Origin: Prado023 sp963798745
GTDB taxonomy: Bacteria > Actinomycetota > Actinomycetes > S36-B12 > CAIYMF01
Length of the DNA: 64,000 nucleotides
Assembly: GCA_963798745.1 (NCBI GenBank)
Contig: CAWCUF010000003.1
Coordinates: 372,001-436,000 of the forward strand
Direction of reading: 5' to 3'
Below the pieces are notes generated by a model. The model was not told where the DNA came from. It worked only from the letters and a program-made list of their open reading frames with translations, and did no database searches. A program made the position numbers and the translations under genes. This document shows positions 16,696-25,246 of the stretch, one piece after another. Positions within the stretch are counted from its first letter, which is position 1; every line of letters begins with the position of its first letter.

Positions 16696-17480
16696 CAGTG
16701 GGCACCCCTGGCCGGAGCCGTGGCTGCAGGTCGCGCCCTGGTGAGCCACAGCGCGCCGGCCACCGCCAGCCCGGCACCGGCCAGCACTGGGATGCCGGGG
16801 CGCAGGACCGGCGCCAGCGCCAGCGCCAGGACGCCGCTGACGACCGCCAGGGCCCACATGCTGCGATCGACCAACCGCGGCCACAGCAGCGCGAGGAAGC
16901 CCGCGGGGATCGCGGCGTCCAGGCCCAGCACGTTCGGGTCGCTCAAGGACGCCGCGCCCAGCGCACCCAGCAGGGTGCCGAGGTTCCAGAGCACGAACAC
17001 CGACCAGCCGGTGGCCCAGAACGCCCGCCGGGCGGCGTCCCGGTCGGGCTCGTAGGACATCGCCATCGCCGTCGACTCGTCGATCGTGAAGTGCGCGGCC
17101 CCGAGCCTGCGCCAGCCCGTCAGGCGTTCGCCGGCACCGTCGCGCGCGGTGAGCACTGTCCCCAGATGCAGCCCGTACAGGCCGTTGCGCACCCCGAGCA
17201 GCCACGAGGTGAGCACGGCAGCCAGCACGCCCCCGCCGGCCGCGACCACACCGACGAAGGCGAACTGGGATGCCCCGGTGAACATCAGCACCGACAGCGC
17301 CTGAGCCTGGGCGACGCTGAGCCCGGCGGCCACGCTGATCGCACCGAAGCCGATCGCGTAGGCCCCCACAGCGATCCCGATCGACAGCGCCCGAGTAGGT
17401 ATCCCGGCGGGATCGGGGGCCGCGTCCGCGAGCACTGGTGCCCCCGAATCGACTGCGTCCGGGACCTGCTCAGCGCTCAC
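16695..17480 (-). CDS. azlC: AzlC-family branched-chain amino acid exporter large subunit
   Basis: A 261-residue integral membrane protein with the AzlC signatures: ALSVLMFTGASQFAFVGVVAAGG, LLGVRNGLYGLHL and HFTIDESTAMAM, ending in a run of hydrophobic helices (DAAIPAGFLALLWPRL). With AzlD it would export branched-chain amino acids or related compounds. The GTG start overlaps the mnmA stop (GTGA), an unusual coupling of a tRNA-modification gene to an amino-acid exporter. Confidence 0.9.
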   Translation of the reverse strand: MSAEQVPDAVDSGAPVLADAAPDPAGIPTRALSIGIAVGAYAIGFGAISVAAGLSVAQAQALSVLMFTGASQFAFVGVVAAGGGVLAAVLTSWLLGVRNGLYGLHLGTVLTARDGAGERLTGWRRLGAAHFTIDESTAMAMSYEPDRDAARRAFWATGWSVFVLWNLGTLLGALGAASLSDPNVLGLDAAIPAGFLALLWPRLVDRSMWALAVVSGVLALALAPVLRPGIPVLAGAGLAVAGALWLTRARPAATAPARGAH

Positions 17481-18553
17481 CGGTCGGCACGAGTGATGGT
17501 TCCCGACCCGACCACCCGCGTTCGGTCATAGAGGACGGCAGCCTGGCCGGCGGCGATGCCGCGGATCGGCGCGTCGAGGTCGGCGACGAATCCGTCGGGG
17601 GTCACGCGCACCGTGGCGGGCACCTCCTCGCCGTGGGCGCGCACCTGCACGCCGAGCCGGGCCCCGTCGTCCGGCGCGGGCCCGCACCAGCGCGGCCGGA
17701 TCGCGTGGATCCGGTGCACGTCGAGCAGTTCGCCGGGGCCGACGGTCACCCGACGCGATCGGATGTCGACGTCCACAACGTAGCGCCGGGCGCCGTCGGC
17801 GGCGGGCCGACCCAGGGCCACCCCGCGCCGCTGTCCGACTGTGAACGCGTACGCCCCGGCATGCGTACCGAGCACCGCACCGGTCTGGGCATCCACCACC
17901 TCGCCGGGAGCCTCTCCCAGCCGGTCGCGCAGGAACCCGGCGGTATCACCGCTGGGGATGAAGCAGACGTCGTGGCTGTCGGGCTTGGCCGCGACGGCGA
18001 GACCGAGCTCGGCGGCCTCCGCGCGCACCTGCGTCTTGGTCGAGTCACCGAGTGGGAACAGGCAGCCCGCCAACTGGGCGGAGTCCAGGACGCCGAGCAC
18101 GTAGGACTGGTCCTTGCCCGGGTCCGGCGCCCGATGCAGCTCTCGGCCCTCGGGCCCGTCGACCAGCCGCGCGTAGTGACCGGTGGCCACCGCGTCGAAC
18201 CCGAGGGCCAGGGCCCGGTCCAGGACTGCGGCGAACTTGATCCGCTCGTTGCAGCGCAGGCACGGGTTGGGTGTCCGCCCGGCCGCGTACTCGGCGAGGA
18301 AGTCGTCGACGACCTCCGCGGTGAACTCCTCGGACATGTCCCAGACGTAGAACGGGATCTGCAGCAGGTCGGCGGCCCGCCAGGCGTCGCGGGAGTCCTC
18401 CAGGGTGCAGCACCCACGCGCCCCTGAGCGCTGCGACTCGCGCGTGCGCGACAACGCCAGGTGCACCCCGGTGACCTCGTGACCGGCCGCGACCATCCGG
18501 GCGGCCGCCACCGCGGAATCCACCCCGCCGGACATGGCGGCCAGCACGCGCAT
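17477..18553 (-). CDS. mnmA: tRNA-specific 2-thiouridylase MnmA
   Basis: ATP-dependent 2-thiolation of U34 in tRNA(Lys/Glu/Gln). About 358 residues: PP-loop AMSGGVDSAVAA at the N-terminus, catalytic Cys in TPNPCLRCNERIKF, GHYARL, KDQSYVLGVL and the second active-site Cys in HDVCFIPSGDTAGFL, then the tRNA-binding and beta-barrel C-terminal domains (FTVGQRRGVALG). The ATG at 18553 begins 5 nt after the cysteine desulfurase stop; an in-frame GTG at 18562 overlaps that stop and is an alternative start. The sulfur donor gene is immediately upstream, as is usual in actinobacteria. Confidence 0.95.
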   Translation of the reverse strand: MRVLAAMSGGVDSAVAAARMVAAGHEVTGVHLALSRTRESQRSGARGCCTLEDSRDAWRAADLLQIPFYVWDMSEEFTAEVVDDFLAEYAAGRTPNPCLRCNERIKFAAVLDRALALGFDAVATGHYARLVDGPEGRELHRAPDPGKDQSYVLGVLDSAQLAGCLFPLGDSTKTQVRAEAAELGLAVAAKPDSHDVCFIPSGDTAGFLRDRLGEAPGEVVDAQTGAVLGTHAGAYAFTVGQRRGVALGRPAADGARRYVVDVDIRSRRVTVGPGELLDVHRIHAIRPRWCGPAPDDGARLGVQVRAHGEEVPATVRVTPDGFVADLDAPIRGIAAGQAAVLYDRTRVVGSGTITRADR

Positions 18554-18558
18554 CGCGC

Positions 18559-19764
18559 TCACGCCCCGCTGCGGACGGCCGCGGACAGTTCTGGGCTGAC
18601 CCGGACCTGGCCGGCGCGCCGGGCCCGGGCCACCACCGCAGGCAGCGCCTCGAGCAAGGCATCGACGTCGGCCTGTGTGGAGGTGTGGCCGAGGGTCAGG
18701 CGCAGCGAGGAGCGCGCCAGGACCGGGTCGATCCCCATCGCGAGCAGCACATGACTGGGTTCCGGCACGCCGGCGCTGCACGCCGATCCGGTGGAGACCT
18801 GGACGCCGGCGGCGTCGAGGAGCATCAGCAGCGCGTCGCCCTCGCAGCCGGGGAACGACAGGTGGGCGTTGCCGGGCAGTCGGCCAGCGCCGGGCGCACC
18901 GTTCACGATGGCCTCGGGGCACTCGCGCAGGACTCCGGCGACCAGGCAGTCGCGCAATGCCTCGAGCCGGGCGGCCCGGTCCGGCAGATCGGTCATCGCG
19001 TCCTGCAGGGCCGCGGCGAACCCGACCATGGCGGGCACGTCGACCGTGCCCGAACGCACCTGGCGCTCCTGTCCGCCGCCATGGATCAGGGGGGTGAGGT
19101 CCAGGCCCCGGCGGGCGATCAGGGCACCGGCACCCAGCGGACCGCCGAGCTTGTGCGCCGAGACTGCGAAGGTGGTGGCCAGGGTGGCATCCACCGGGAT
19201 CGACCCGACCGCCTGCACGCCGTCCACATGCAGCGGCACGTCCGCCTTGGCGCACACCGAGGCGATGTCGCCGATGGGCTGGATCGTGCCGACCTCGTTG
19301 TTCGCGGCCATCACCGCGACCAGCGCCGCACCCCTCGGGTCAGCAGCCAACTCGGCGGACACCTCGTCGGGGTCGACCCGGCCCAGGTGATCGACGCCGA
19401 GCCAGACCACGTCGGCGCCCTCATGCTCGGCGAGCCACTCCACGGGGTCGAGCACGGCGTGGTGCTCGATCTTGGCGGCAAGGACCCGCCGACGCGCCGG
19501 GTCCTGCGCGGTCCGCGACCACCAGAGACCCTTGATGGCCAGGTTGTCGGCCTCAGTGCCGCCCGCGGTGAGGATCACCTCGGAGGGGGTCACGTCCAGG
19601 GCCCCGGCGATCGCCTCCCGCGATTCCTCCACGTGCCGGCGGGCAGCGCGGCCCGCAGCGTGCAGCGACGAGGCGTTCCCGGCGGTCCCCAGGACGTTCA
19701 GCATTGCCTCGCGGGCGCGCGCGAGCATCGGCGTGGAGGCCGCGTGGTCGAGGTAGGTGCCCAT
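18559..19764 (-). CDS. Cysteine desulfurase (IscS/NifS family)
   Basis: A PLP enzyme of about 401 residues that mobilises sulfur from cysteine, here probably for MnmA and Fe-S assembly. YLDHAASTP at the N-terminus, EVILTAGGTEADNLAIKG, MAANNEVGTIQP, HVDGVQAVG, PLP-Lys in VSAHKLGGP and the active-site Cys loop STGSACSAGV. The ATG at 19764 follows TACGAT by 9 nt, with no clear ribosome-binding site. The downstream mnmA gene is 5 nt away. The group I (IscS-like) assignment rests on the SSGSACS-type loop. Confidence 0.94.
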   Translation of the reverse strand: MGTYLDHAASTPMLARAREAMLNVLGTAGNASSLHAAGRAARRHVEESREAIAGALDVTPSEVILTAGGTEADNLAIKGLWWSRTAQDPARRRVLAAKIEHHAVLDPVEWLAEHEGADVVWLGVDHLGRVDPDEVSAELAADPRGAALVAVMAANNEVGTIQPIGDIASVCAKADVPLHVDGVQAVGSIPVDATLATTFAVSAHKLGGPLGAGALIARRGLDLTPLIHGGGQERQVRSGTVDVPAMVGFAAALQDAMTDLPDRAARLEALRDCLVAGVLRECPEAIVNGAPGAGRLPGNAHLSFPGCEGDALLMLLDAAGVQVSTGSACSAGVPEPSHVLLAMGIDPVLARSSLRLTLGHTSTQADVDALLEALPAVVARARRAGQVRVSPELSAAVRSGA

Positions 19765-19886
19765 GGTGGCCCAATCGTAGGCCCGGCAGCAGGATGGGGC
19801 CGCCTGCTCGAACCCGAACGCTGCAGCGGGCGTTCCGTCTGCCCCACCTCGCGACGCGGACGGCCGCTCAGGGGTGCGGCGACGAG

Positions 19887-19925
19887 GATGAGGGGCCCGA
19901 CCGATCACCGGTCAGGCCCCTCATC
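19887..19925. terminator. Hairpin downstream of etfA
   Basis: GATGAGGGGCC (19887-19897) pairs with GGCCCCTCATC (19915-19925), with GACCG/CGGTC extending the stem inside. It lies 19 bp beyond the etfA stop on the minus strand and upstream of the cysteine desulfurase start, so it separates the two transcription units. Confidence 0.65.
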
Positions 19926-19943
19926 GGGTGTCTGCTGCGCGGT

Positions 19944-20897
19944 TCAACCCTTGCGCTTGCTGACCTCCTCGGTCAACTGCGGCACGACGGCGAACAGGTC
20001 GCCGACCACGCCGAAGTCGGCGAGCTCGAAGATCGGCGCCTCCGGGTCCTTGTTGACCACGATGACGGTCTTCGAGGTCTGCATGCCCGCGCGGTGCTGG
20101 ATCGCCCCGGAGATGCCGTTGGCGATGTAGAGCTGCGGAGCGACGGTCTTGCCGGTCTGGCCCACCTGGAACTGGTGCGGGTACCAACCGGCGTCGGTCG
20201 CTGCGCGCGAGGCGCCCACGGCACCACCGAGCGCGTCGGCCAGACCCTCGATGACGGCGAAGCCCTCGGCACCGCCGACTCCGCGACCGCCGGAGACCAC
20301 GACAGCAGCCTCCGCAAGATCCGGGCGACCGCCCTTGGCCTGCGTCACCTTGTCGGTGACCTTCGCCGCGGTGGCGCCTGCCGACAGCTCGACACTGACG
20401 TCCACGCGGGTACCGGCACCAGCGGCCGCCTCGGGGGCGGTGCTGTTGGGCCGCACCGTGATGATCGGGGTGCCGGTGCTCACCTTGGACTTCACGACGG
20501 TCGCGCCGCCGAAGACCGACTGGGTCGCCGTGCCATCGGCAGCCACGTCGACCGCGTCGGTGATGATGCCCGAGCCGGTGCGGATCGCCAGGCGCGCGGC
20601 GACCTCCTTGGCCTCGGCGGTGCTGGCGACCAGGACCGCCGCCGGCGACTTCTCGGCCACGAGCTTGGCCAGCACCTCGGCCTTGGGGGCCACCGGGTGC
20701 GCTGTCAGTTCGGGGGCGTCGGCGACATAGACCGTGGCCGCGCCGTACTCGGCCAGACCGGGGATGGCCGCGTCGGCACCCGGGCCGACCAGCACGGCCG
20801 CGGGCTCACCGAGGCGGGCAGCCAGGGTGAGCAACTCGTAGGTGACCTTCTTGACATTGCCGTCGACATGCTCGACGAGCACAAGCACTTCAGCCAT
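19944..20897 (-). CDS. etfA: Electron transfer flavoprotein subunit alpha
   Basis: The 317-residue FAD-binding subunit of ETF, which takes electrons from acyl-CoA and other dehydrogenases. The N-terminal domain (VLVLVEHVDGNVKK) is followed by the C-terminal FAD domain: VVVSGGRGVGGAEGF, GASRAATDAGWYPHQFQVGQTGKTVAPQLYIANGISGAIQH and the closing VVNKDPEAPIFELADFGVVGDL. It lies 11 bp downstream of etfB in one operon. Confidence 0.97.
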   Translation of the reverse strand: MAEVLVLVEHVDGNVKKVTYELLTLAARLGEPAAVLVGPGADAAIPGLAEYGAATVYVADAPELTAHPVAPKAEVLAKLVAEKSPAAVLVASTAEAKEVAARLAIRTGSGIITDAVDVAADGTATQSVFGGATVVKSKVSTGTPIITVRPNSTAPEAAAGAGTRVDVSVELSAGATAAKVTDKVTQAKGGRPDLAEAAVVVSGGRGVGGAEGFAVIEGLADALGGAVGASRAATDAGWYPHQFQVGQTGKTVAPQLYIANGISGAIQHRAGMQTSKTVIVVNKDPEAPIFELADFGVVGDLFAVVPQLTEEVSKRKG

Positions 20898-20908
20898 GGC
20901 TGGACTCC

Positions 20909-21688
20909 TCAGATGAACTTCTGCGCGGACATGAAATCGGCGATGGCGGCGCCACCGTTGCCCTCGTCGGTGACGATGGTGCCCTTGGCCTTCGGCGGCC
21001 GGGCAGCAGCCTCCTCGACGACCGACCAGGCGGCACCGAGGCCCACCTCGGCCGCGGGCACGCCCAGGCCGGCCAGGTCGAGGGTCTCGACCTTCTTCTT
21101 CTTGGCCGCCATGATCCCCTTGAAGGACGGGTAGCGCGGCTCGTTGATCTTCTCGACCACGCTGATCAGCGCGGGCATCGGCGCCTCGACGACGTCATAG
21201 CCGTACTCGGTGAGGCGCTTGGTCGTGACCGTGCCGCCCTCGACGCCCACCGAGGTGGCGAACGTCAACTGGGGCAGTCCGAGACGCTCGGCAATCATCG
21301 CCGGCACGACTGACATGCGCGCATCGGTGGACTCGCAGCCCAGGATCACCAGGTCGGCCTCGCGACCCTCGATGGCCTTGGCCAGCGCCAGTGAGGTGGC
21401 CACGGCATCCGAGCCGTGCAGCCCGTCGTCGAGGATGTGCACACCCGAGTCCGCGCCCATCGCCAGGGCCTTGCGGATCGTGTCGGTGGTCTGGGCCGGG
21501 CCCATCGAGACCACGACGACCTCACCACCGTGCGCCTCCTGCAGGCGAAGCGCCTCCTCGATCGCGTACTCGTCGATCTCGTTCATGACGGCGTCGACCG
21601 ACTCGCGGTCCAACGTGTAGTCCGACGCACTCAGCGTCTTCTCCGCCCAACTGTCCGGTACCTGCTTCACGCAGACAAGGATCTTCAT
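20909..21688 (-). CDS. etfB: Electron transfer flavoprotein subunit beta
   Basis: The 259-residue AMP-binding ETF subunit: MKILVCVKQVPDSWAEK, NEIDEYAIEEALRLQE, MGADSGVHI, VATSLALAKAI, DLVILGCESTD and the ETF-beta signature region VEAPMPALISVVEKINEPRYPSFKGIMAAKKK. First gene of etfB-etfA. The upstream region, shared with a divergent glycosyltransferase gene, contains a perfect palindrome at 21788-21799 that could be an operator. Confidence 0.97.
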   Translation of the reverse strand: MKILVCVKQVPDSWAEKTLSASDYTLDRESVDAVMNEIDEYAIEEALRLQEAHGGEVVVVSMGPAQTTDTIRKALAMGADSGVHILDDGLHGSDAVATSLALAKAIEGREADLVILGCESTDARMSVVPAMIAERLGLPQLTFATSVGVEGGTVTTKRLTEYGYDVVEAPMPALISVVEKINEPRYPSFKGIMAAKKKKVETLDLAGLGVPAAEVGLGAAWSVVEEAAARPPKAKGTIVTDEGNGGAAIADFMSAQKFI

Positions 21689-21787
21689 GGTCGCGTTGTC
21701 GACCTCTCTTCTCAGCCGGTGCGCAGGGCATCCCGGTGGCCAGTTCTACCGATCCGCAGGGCGTTCCCGCCGCCCGCAAACACATGC

Positions 21788-21799
21788 TACCCGCGGGTA
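21788..21799. promoter_or_regulatory. Palindrome TACCCGCGGGTA between etfB and the glycosyltransferase
   Basis: A perfect 12-bp palindrome in the 251-bp divergent intergenic region, about 100 bp upstream of etfB. Size and symmetry fit a TetR/GntR-type operator, common for fatty-acid oxidation genes; the regulator is unknown. Confidence 0.4.
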
Positions 21800-21939
21800 A
21801 CAAGGCCTGCTGATCGGGTCAATCCTAGGTGTGCTCGGCGTACGCGCGTGCGGCACCCCGACCCTTGGGCCCGGGCCGAAGGTCCCGGAGGCCGAGCGGA
21901 CGCCCAGCGTTGACGACTGCGGCGTACGATTCGTCCTCG

Positions 21940-23229
21940 ATGCGCATCCTGCACCTGACCTGGGAGTACCCGCCCGTGATGTACGGGGGGCTCGGTCGCC
22001 ATGTCCACGCCCTGGCCGATGCCCAGGCCAAGGCCGGCCACGAGGTCGTCGTGATCACCCAGGCCCCGAACTCGGCGGCGCCGGCCAGGGTGGCGTGGGG
22101 GTCGGCCGGACCGGTCCGGGTACTGCGTGCCACCGTGGACCACTCCCGGCACGACCCCGATGACCTGCTGGCGCACGTGGCCGAGATGGAGTTCGAGTTC
22201 ACCGGCCACGGCAACAGGTTGATCGCCGACTGGCAGCCCGACGTCATCCACGCCCACGACTGGATGGTCGCCCACGCCGCGGTCGCCCTGCGCGACTCCT
22301 CCGGGATCCCCTTGACCGCCACCATCCACGCCACCGAGGCCGGTCGCAACATGGGGTGGATCAGCACCCCACTCTCGACGGCGATCCACGGCCTCGAGTG
22401 GTGGCTGGCCAACACCGCCGACTCGGTCATCACCTGCTCGGCCACGATGCAGCACGAGGTGGCCGACCTGTTCGACGTGCCTGACGCCGTGGTGGTGCCC
22501 AACGGGATCGAACCCACCCGCTGGGTGGTCGCCGACTCCGACGTGGCCCGGATCCGCGCCGAGAACTCCGATGCCCACCCCGTGCTGGCCTACACCGGGC
22601 GGGTGGAGTGGGAGAAGGGCGTGCAGACGCTGGTCGCGGCCATGCCGGGCCTGCGGGCGGCCCACCCCAACATCCGGCTGGTGGTGGCCGGGCATGGCAG
22701 CTACCTCGACCAGGTGCGCGGGCAGGCGGCGGGGCTGGGCCTCGGTGACAGCGTGCGGTTCCTGGGCTGGGTCAGCGAGGCCGACCTGCGGGCGGTGGTC
22801 GTCGCAGCGGACCTGCTCGTGGCACCCAGCCTCTACGAGCCGTTCGGCCTGGTGGCGCTGGAGGGCGCGATCCTGGGCACGCCCCTGGTGGTCGCCGGCA
22901 CGGGCGGACTCAAGGAGTTCGCCGCCGGGGACCAGCGCGCCCTCACCTTCTCGCCGGGTGCGCCGGCCAGCCTCGAACAAGTCGTCCTGCGCGCCCTGGC
23001 CGATCCCGACGGCGCCCGGGAGCGCGCCCAGCGGGCCGCAGCAGTTGTCCGCTCGGAGTACACCTGGGCGGCGGTGGCCGCACGAACGACCGCCGCCTAC
23101 GACCTGGCCGCGGCCAACCTGGGCACTGACCCCGGGGATTCGCGCCGGCTGCGGGCCGCCGAGCGGCGCGGCCTGGTCCCCCCGCACTTCGACGCCCCAC
23201 CCGGGATGCTGATGGACGTCGGACGGTGA
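21940..23229 (+). CDS. GT4 glycosyltransferase / glycogen synthase-like (Rv3032 type)
   Basis: A GT-B fold transferase of about 429 residues. MRILHLTWEYPPVMYGGLGRHVHAL, DVIHAHDWMVAHAA, ATIHATEAGRNMGWIS, VPNGIEP, YTGRVEWEKGVQTLV, VVAGHGSYLDQV and the ExFGLxxxE donor motif EPFGLVALEG. The WEYPP start and HATEAGR block are those of the actinobacterial alpha-(1,4)-glucosyltransferase family represented by M. tuberculosis Rv3032 (methylglucose lipopolysaccharide/glycogen elongation), which also lies next to the etf genes. The ATG at 21940 follows TACGAT by 9 nt. The stop overlaps the next start (GTGA). Confidence 0.88.
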   Translation: MRILHLTWEYPPVMYGGLGRHVHALADAQAKAGHEVVVITQAPNSAAPARVAWGSAGPVRVLRATVDHSRHDPDDLLAHVAEMEFEFTGHGNRLIADWQPDVIHAHDWMVAHAAVALRDSSGIPLTATIHATEAGRNMGWISTPLSTAIHGLEWWLANTADSVITCSATMQHEVADLFDVPDAVVVPNGIEPTRWVVADSDVARIRAENSDAHPVLAYTGRVEWEKGVQTLVAAMPGLRAAHPNIRLVVAGHGSYLDQVRGQAAGLGLGDSVRFLGWVSEADLRAVVVAADLLVAPSLYEPFGLVALEGAILGTPLVVAGTGGLKEFAAGDQRALTFSPGAPASLEQVVLRALADPDGARERAQRAAAVVRSEYTWAAVAARTTAAYDLAAANLGTDPGDSRRLRAAERRGLVPPHFDAPPGMLMDVGR

Positions 23230-24017
23230 CACCGGGGGTTGGCCGGCGAGGCGTCGCGCCCGCGGGCCTGTCCCGGGGGATGCTGGTCGCCGAGATCCTG
23301 ATCGTGCTCGCCCTCTCCCTGGGGCGCTCCGGGATCTACTCGATCCTCAGCTTCGTGGCCGACCTGACCAGCGGCGTCCCGCTGGCCGACCAGAGCACGG
23401 TGCTCAACAACTCGCTGGCCCCGGGCCGTCCGCTGCTGGACCTGGTCCGCCAGACACTGCGGATCGCGTTCGCCCTGGCCCCGGTGGCGCTGGTCTGGTA
23501 CCTGCTGGTGCGCTCGGGTGAGGGGCTGCGTGCGATCGGGGTCGACCGGTCCCAGCCCGGCCGCGACCTCGGCCGCGGCGCCGCCCTGGCTGCCGTGGTC
23601 GGGTCGGTCGGATTGGCCGGCTACCTGATCGCCTACGAGGCGGGAGTCAACCTCGCGGTCGTGGCCCAGGCACTGCCCGAGACCTGGTGGCGTTGGCCGG
23701 TGCTGATCGGTGCCGCCTTGCAGAATGCGATCCTGGAGGAAGTCCTGGTCGTTGGTTTCCTGATGCGTCGGCTGACCCAGATCGGCTGGTCGGCGCCGGC
23801 GGTCATCGCCGCCAGCGCCCTGGTGCGCGGCTCCTACCACCTCTATCAGGGCATCGGCGGGATGCTGGGCAACATCGCCATGGGAGTGCTGTTCGCGTGG
23901 CTGTTCCGCCGGTGGGGCCGGGTGCTCCCGCTGGTCGTGGCCCACGCGCTGATCGACATCGTGGCGTTCCTCGGCTACGCCCTCCTGGCCGGGACGGTCA
24001 GCTGGCTGCCCGGCTGA
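23226..24017 (+). CDS. CPBP-family intramembrane protease (Abi/CAAX-like)
   Basis: A 263-residue membrane protein with about seven to eight hydrophobic segments. The three CPBP motifs are visible: glutamate pair in ILEEVLVVGFLMRR, Arg...His in LVRGSYHLYQG and the final His in VAHALIDIVAF. The family includes prenyl-protein endopeptidases and intramembrane proteases; the substrate is unknown. The GTG start overlaps the stop of the glycosyltransferase gene, so the two are translationally coupled. Confidence 0.87.
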   Translation: MTPGVGRRGVAPAGLSRGMLVAEILIVLALSLGRSGIYSILSFVADLTSGVPLADQSTVLNNSLAPGRPLLDLVRQTLRIAFALAPVALVWYLLVRSGEGLRAIGVDRSQPGRDLGRGAALAAVVGSVGLAGYLIAYEAGVNLAVVAQALPETWWRWPVLIGAALQNAILEEVLVVGFLMRRLTQIGWSAPAVIAASALVRGSYHLYQGIGGMLGNIAMGVLFAWLFRRWGRVLPLVVAHALIDIVAFLGYALLAGTVSWLPG

Positions 24018-24160
24018 CCTCCGCCCTCCCGCACCGACCGCTTCGGTTGCGCCGATCCGCTTGCCGGATGGGAGAAGCACCTGCGCCGATGGAACGTCGT
24101 CGGGCTGTGGAGGCGACGGTGGCGCCCCGGTGGTGCCACCATGGCCGTGGAGGTGGCGGC

Positions 24161-25246
24161 ATGGCGATTGATGGCGGACCCGAGATCGTTGCGCTGCTGA
24201 GCCCTGAGGGGCTGCTGGTCGAGCATCCGGACTACGCCCTGACCCTGTCCGACGAGCAGTGGCGCGCGCGCTACGAGGACCTGGTCATGGTGCGGCGATT
24301 GGACACCGAGGCCACAGCGCTGCAACGCCACGGGGAGCTCGGCCTGTGGGCGCCGTGCAACGGCCAGGAGGCCGCTCAGGTCGGGGCCGCGCGGGCCACC
24401 CGCCCGGCGGACCGGATCTTCCCGACCTACCGGGAGCACGGGATGGCCTACGTGCGCGGGGTGGACCCGGTGACCCTGCTGGGCCTGTTCCGCGGTACCA
24501 CGATGGGCGGCTGGGACCCGGCCGAGCACGGGTTCAGCCTGTACACGATCGTGATCGGCGACCAGACCCTGCACGCGGTCGGCTACGCGATGGGCATCCA
24601 GCGCGACGGCACCGACGACGCGGTCCTGGTCTGCTTCGGCGACGGGGCCTCCTCCCAGGGCGATGTGGCCGAGGCCTTCGTCTATGCGGCGGTCAACGAC
24701 GCGCCGGTGGTGTTCTTCTGCCAGAACAACCAGTGGGCCATCTCGGAGCCGCTGGAGCGCCAGACCCGGATCCCGCTGTTCAAGCGCGCCGCCGGGTACG
24801 GGTTCCCGGGTGTGAGGGTGGATGGCAACGACGTCCTGGCCGTGGAGGCGGTGGTCACCGCGGCCCTGGATCGCGCCCGTGCCGGTGACGGGCCGACGCT
24901 GGTGGAGGCGTTCACCTACCGCATGGGGGCGCACACCACCTCCGATGACCCGACGCGGTACCGCACGACTGCCGAGGGCGAGGCGTGGAAGCTCAAGGAC
25001 CCGATCGAGCGGGTCCGCGCGCACATCGCCCGCTCCGGGATCGCCGACGCGACCTTCCTGGCCGACGTGGCCGCCCGCGCCGAGGCCCTCGGCGAGCACA
25101 TGCGGGCCGCGTGCCGGGCATTGCCCGATCCGGCGCCCACCTCGATGTTCGACCACGTCTACGCCGACCGACATCCGGGGGTGGAACGTGACCGGGCCTG
25201 GCTGAGCACGTACCTGGCCGGGTTCGCCGATGGACGGGGGGCCTGA
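24161..25246 (+). CDS. 2-oxoacid dehydrogenase E1 component subunit alpha
   Basis: A 361-residue ThDP enzyme subunit. The thiamine-binding motif runs from FGDGASSQGDVAEAF to FFCQNNQWAI (GDG to NN spacing as expected). Also RIFPTYREHG, YTIVIGDQTLHAVGYAMG, RVDGNDVLAVEAVV and the phosphorylation-loop-like YRMGAHTTSDDPTRYR. This matches E1alpha of branched-chain 2-oxoacid (or pyruvate-like) dehydrogenases in actinobacteria. The start is ATG at 24161 with GGAGG 7 nt upstream. It is followed by E1beta (17-nt overlap) and E2, a complete E1-E2 operon; no E3 gene is present here. Confidence 0.93.
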   Translation: MAIDGGPEIVALLSPEGLLVEHPDYALTLSDEQWRARYEDLVMVRRLDTEATALQRHGELGLWAPCNGQEAAQVGAARATRPADRIFPTYREHGMAYVRGVDPVTLLGLFRGTTMGGWDPAEHGFSLYTIVIGDQTLHAVGYAMGIQRDGTDDAVLVCFGDGASSQGDVAEAFVYAAVNDAPVVFFCQNNQWAISEPLERQTRIPLFKRAAGYGFPGVRVDGNDVLAVEAVVTAALDRARAGDGPTLVEAFTYRMGAHTTSDDPTRYRTTAEGEAWKLKDPIERVRAHIARSGIADATFLADVAARAEALGEHMRAACRALPDPAPTSMFDHVYADRHPGVERDRAWLSTYLAGFADGRGA

